Shown here: positions 6,571 to 6,894 of the stretch, in pieces | Position numbering within the stretch: the stretch's first letter is position 1 | How the letters are laid out: each line of letters opens with the position of its first letter | Notes under the pieces: generated by a model | The model's input: the letters and a program-made list of their open reading frames with translations, nothing else | Databases searched by the model: none | What the model was told of the DNA's origin: nothing | Source: Pseudomonadota bacterium | GTDB lineage: Bacteria > Pseudomonadota > Alphaproteobacteria > Rhizobiales > Hyphomicrobiaceae | Direction of reading: 5' to 3' | DNA: 6,894 bases | Assembly: GCA_003242645.1 (NCBI GenBank) | Contig: QGVC01000195.1 | Span: forward strand, 1 to 6,894 | Translations under genes and position numbers: made by a program

Positions 6571-6894
6571 CTAGCGGTTATAGACTGTGACCTTCACCGT
6601 TTTCGGATCGCCTGATGTGGCACCCGAGGCATCCGTGACGACCACATCGAAGCTTGCCGAATCCGTTACCGAGCCATCATGACGGAACAAGACCTTGCCG
6701 GCCTCCAGATCCGCCTGAGTGAATGTCGTAATTGGATCTCTGGGTGAATCCGAGAAGCAAACAAACCCGTTCCTGGCATTGGAAACGGTGTACGTGAGGT
6801 CCTTTGCGTCATCGTCGGGGTCGATAGCGGTCAGGTCCTCCAACGTGATGCCGACCGTACGCCCTCTGTAGACCGTCAAATCCAGATCGCCGCC
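6571..6894 (-). CDS. C-terminal end of a cadherin-like/CSPG-repeat protein (5' partial)
   Basis: The frame is open to the right window edge (codons read Gly-Gly-Asp-Leu-Asp-Leu before the TTG at 6879), so this is the last roughly 107 residues of a longer protein and not a small gene starting at that TTG. It resembles one repeat of the CSPG/cadherin-like type found in large secreted or surface adhesins: an opening VYRGRTVGITLEDL, the acidic IDPDDD that fits calcium binding, LTYTVSNARNG, then FTQADLEAGKVLFRHDGS and a closing SFDVVVTDASG. The protein ends soon after the repeat (VKVTVYNR), with no membrane anchor or sortase signal, and no obvious C-terminal RTX secretion tail is seen. A secreted or outer-surface role is inferred from the family. 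There is no link to the sugar-acid genes. Confidence 0.75.
   Translation of the reverse strand, partial: GGDLDLTVYRGRTVGITLEDLTAIDPDDDAKDLTYTVSNARNGFVCFSDSPRDPITTFTQADLEAGKVLFRHDGSVTDSASFDVVVTDASGATSGDPKTVKVTVYNR

Noticed and set aside
6243..6590. Open frame on the + strand across the doxX upstream region
   Set aside because: Composition is unlike a real protein, it overlaps the ends of two - strand genes, and no ribosome-binding site or family motif is seen.

Overview
The window looks like part of a chromosome or large replicon of a GC-rich proteobacterium. Alphaproteobacteria, perhaps Hyphomicrobiales, is my best guess, from the codon use, the fused TRAP permease and the mix of sugar-acid catabolism genes. 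This is inference; there is no rRNA or other taxonomic marker.

Layout. (1) Positions 1-1124, + strand: the C-terminal part of a fused TRAP-transporter permease, closed by a strong intrinsic terminator at about 1130-1160. (2) Positions 1261-4783, - strand: a four-gene set transcribed right to left, namely otnK (DUF1537-family 3-oxo-tetronate 4-kinase), otnC (class II aldolase-type 3-oxo-tetronate-4-phosphate decarboxylase, overlapping otnK by ATGA), a short-chain dehydrogenase/reductase, and a TauE/SafE-type membrane permease. (3) Positions 4784-4912: a 129-bp divergent promoter region. (4) Positions 4913-5737, + strand: a PanB-like ketopantoate hydroxymethyltransferase with its catalytic residues intact. 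(5) Positions 5738-5839: a convergent intergenic region with two hairpins. (6) Positions 5840-6244, - strand: a small DoxX-family membrane protein. (7) Positions 6245-6570: a non-coding stretch. (8) Positions 6571-6894, - strand: the C-terminal end of a protein with a cadherin-like/CSPG-type repeat, running off the window.

How the genes fit together. OtnK and OtnC are the two lower-pathway enzymes for four-carbon sugar acids (erythronate, threonate): 3-oxo-tetronate is phosphorylated and then decarboxylated to dihydroxyacetone phosphate. The SDR is a plausible upstream oxidising enzyme and the TRAP permease a plausible uptake system. The usual partner enzymes, LtnD-type dehydrogenase and OtnI-type isomerase, are not in the window. 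The SDR may therefore supply the 3-oxo acid by another route, or those genes lie outside. The PanB homologue divergent from otnK, and the TauE-like permease at the end of the operon, are the least expected parts and are the main leads. I see no insertion sequence, CRISPR array, tRNA or rRNA.
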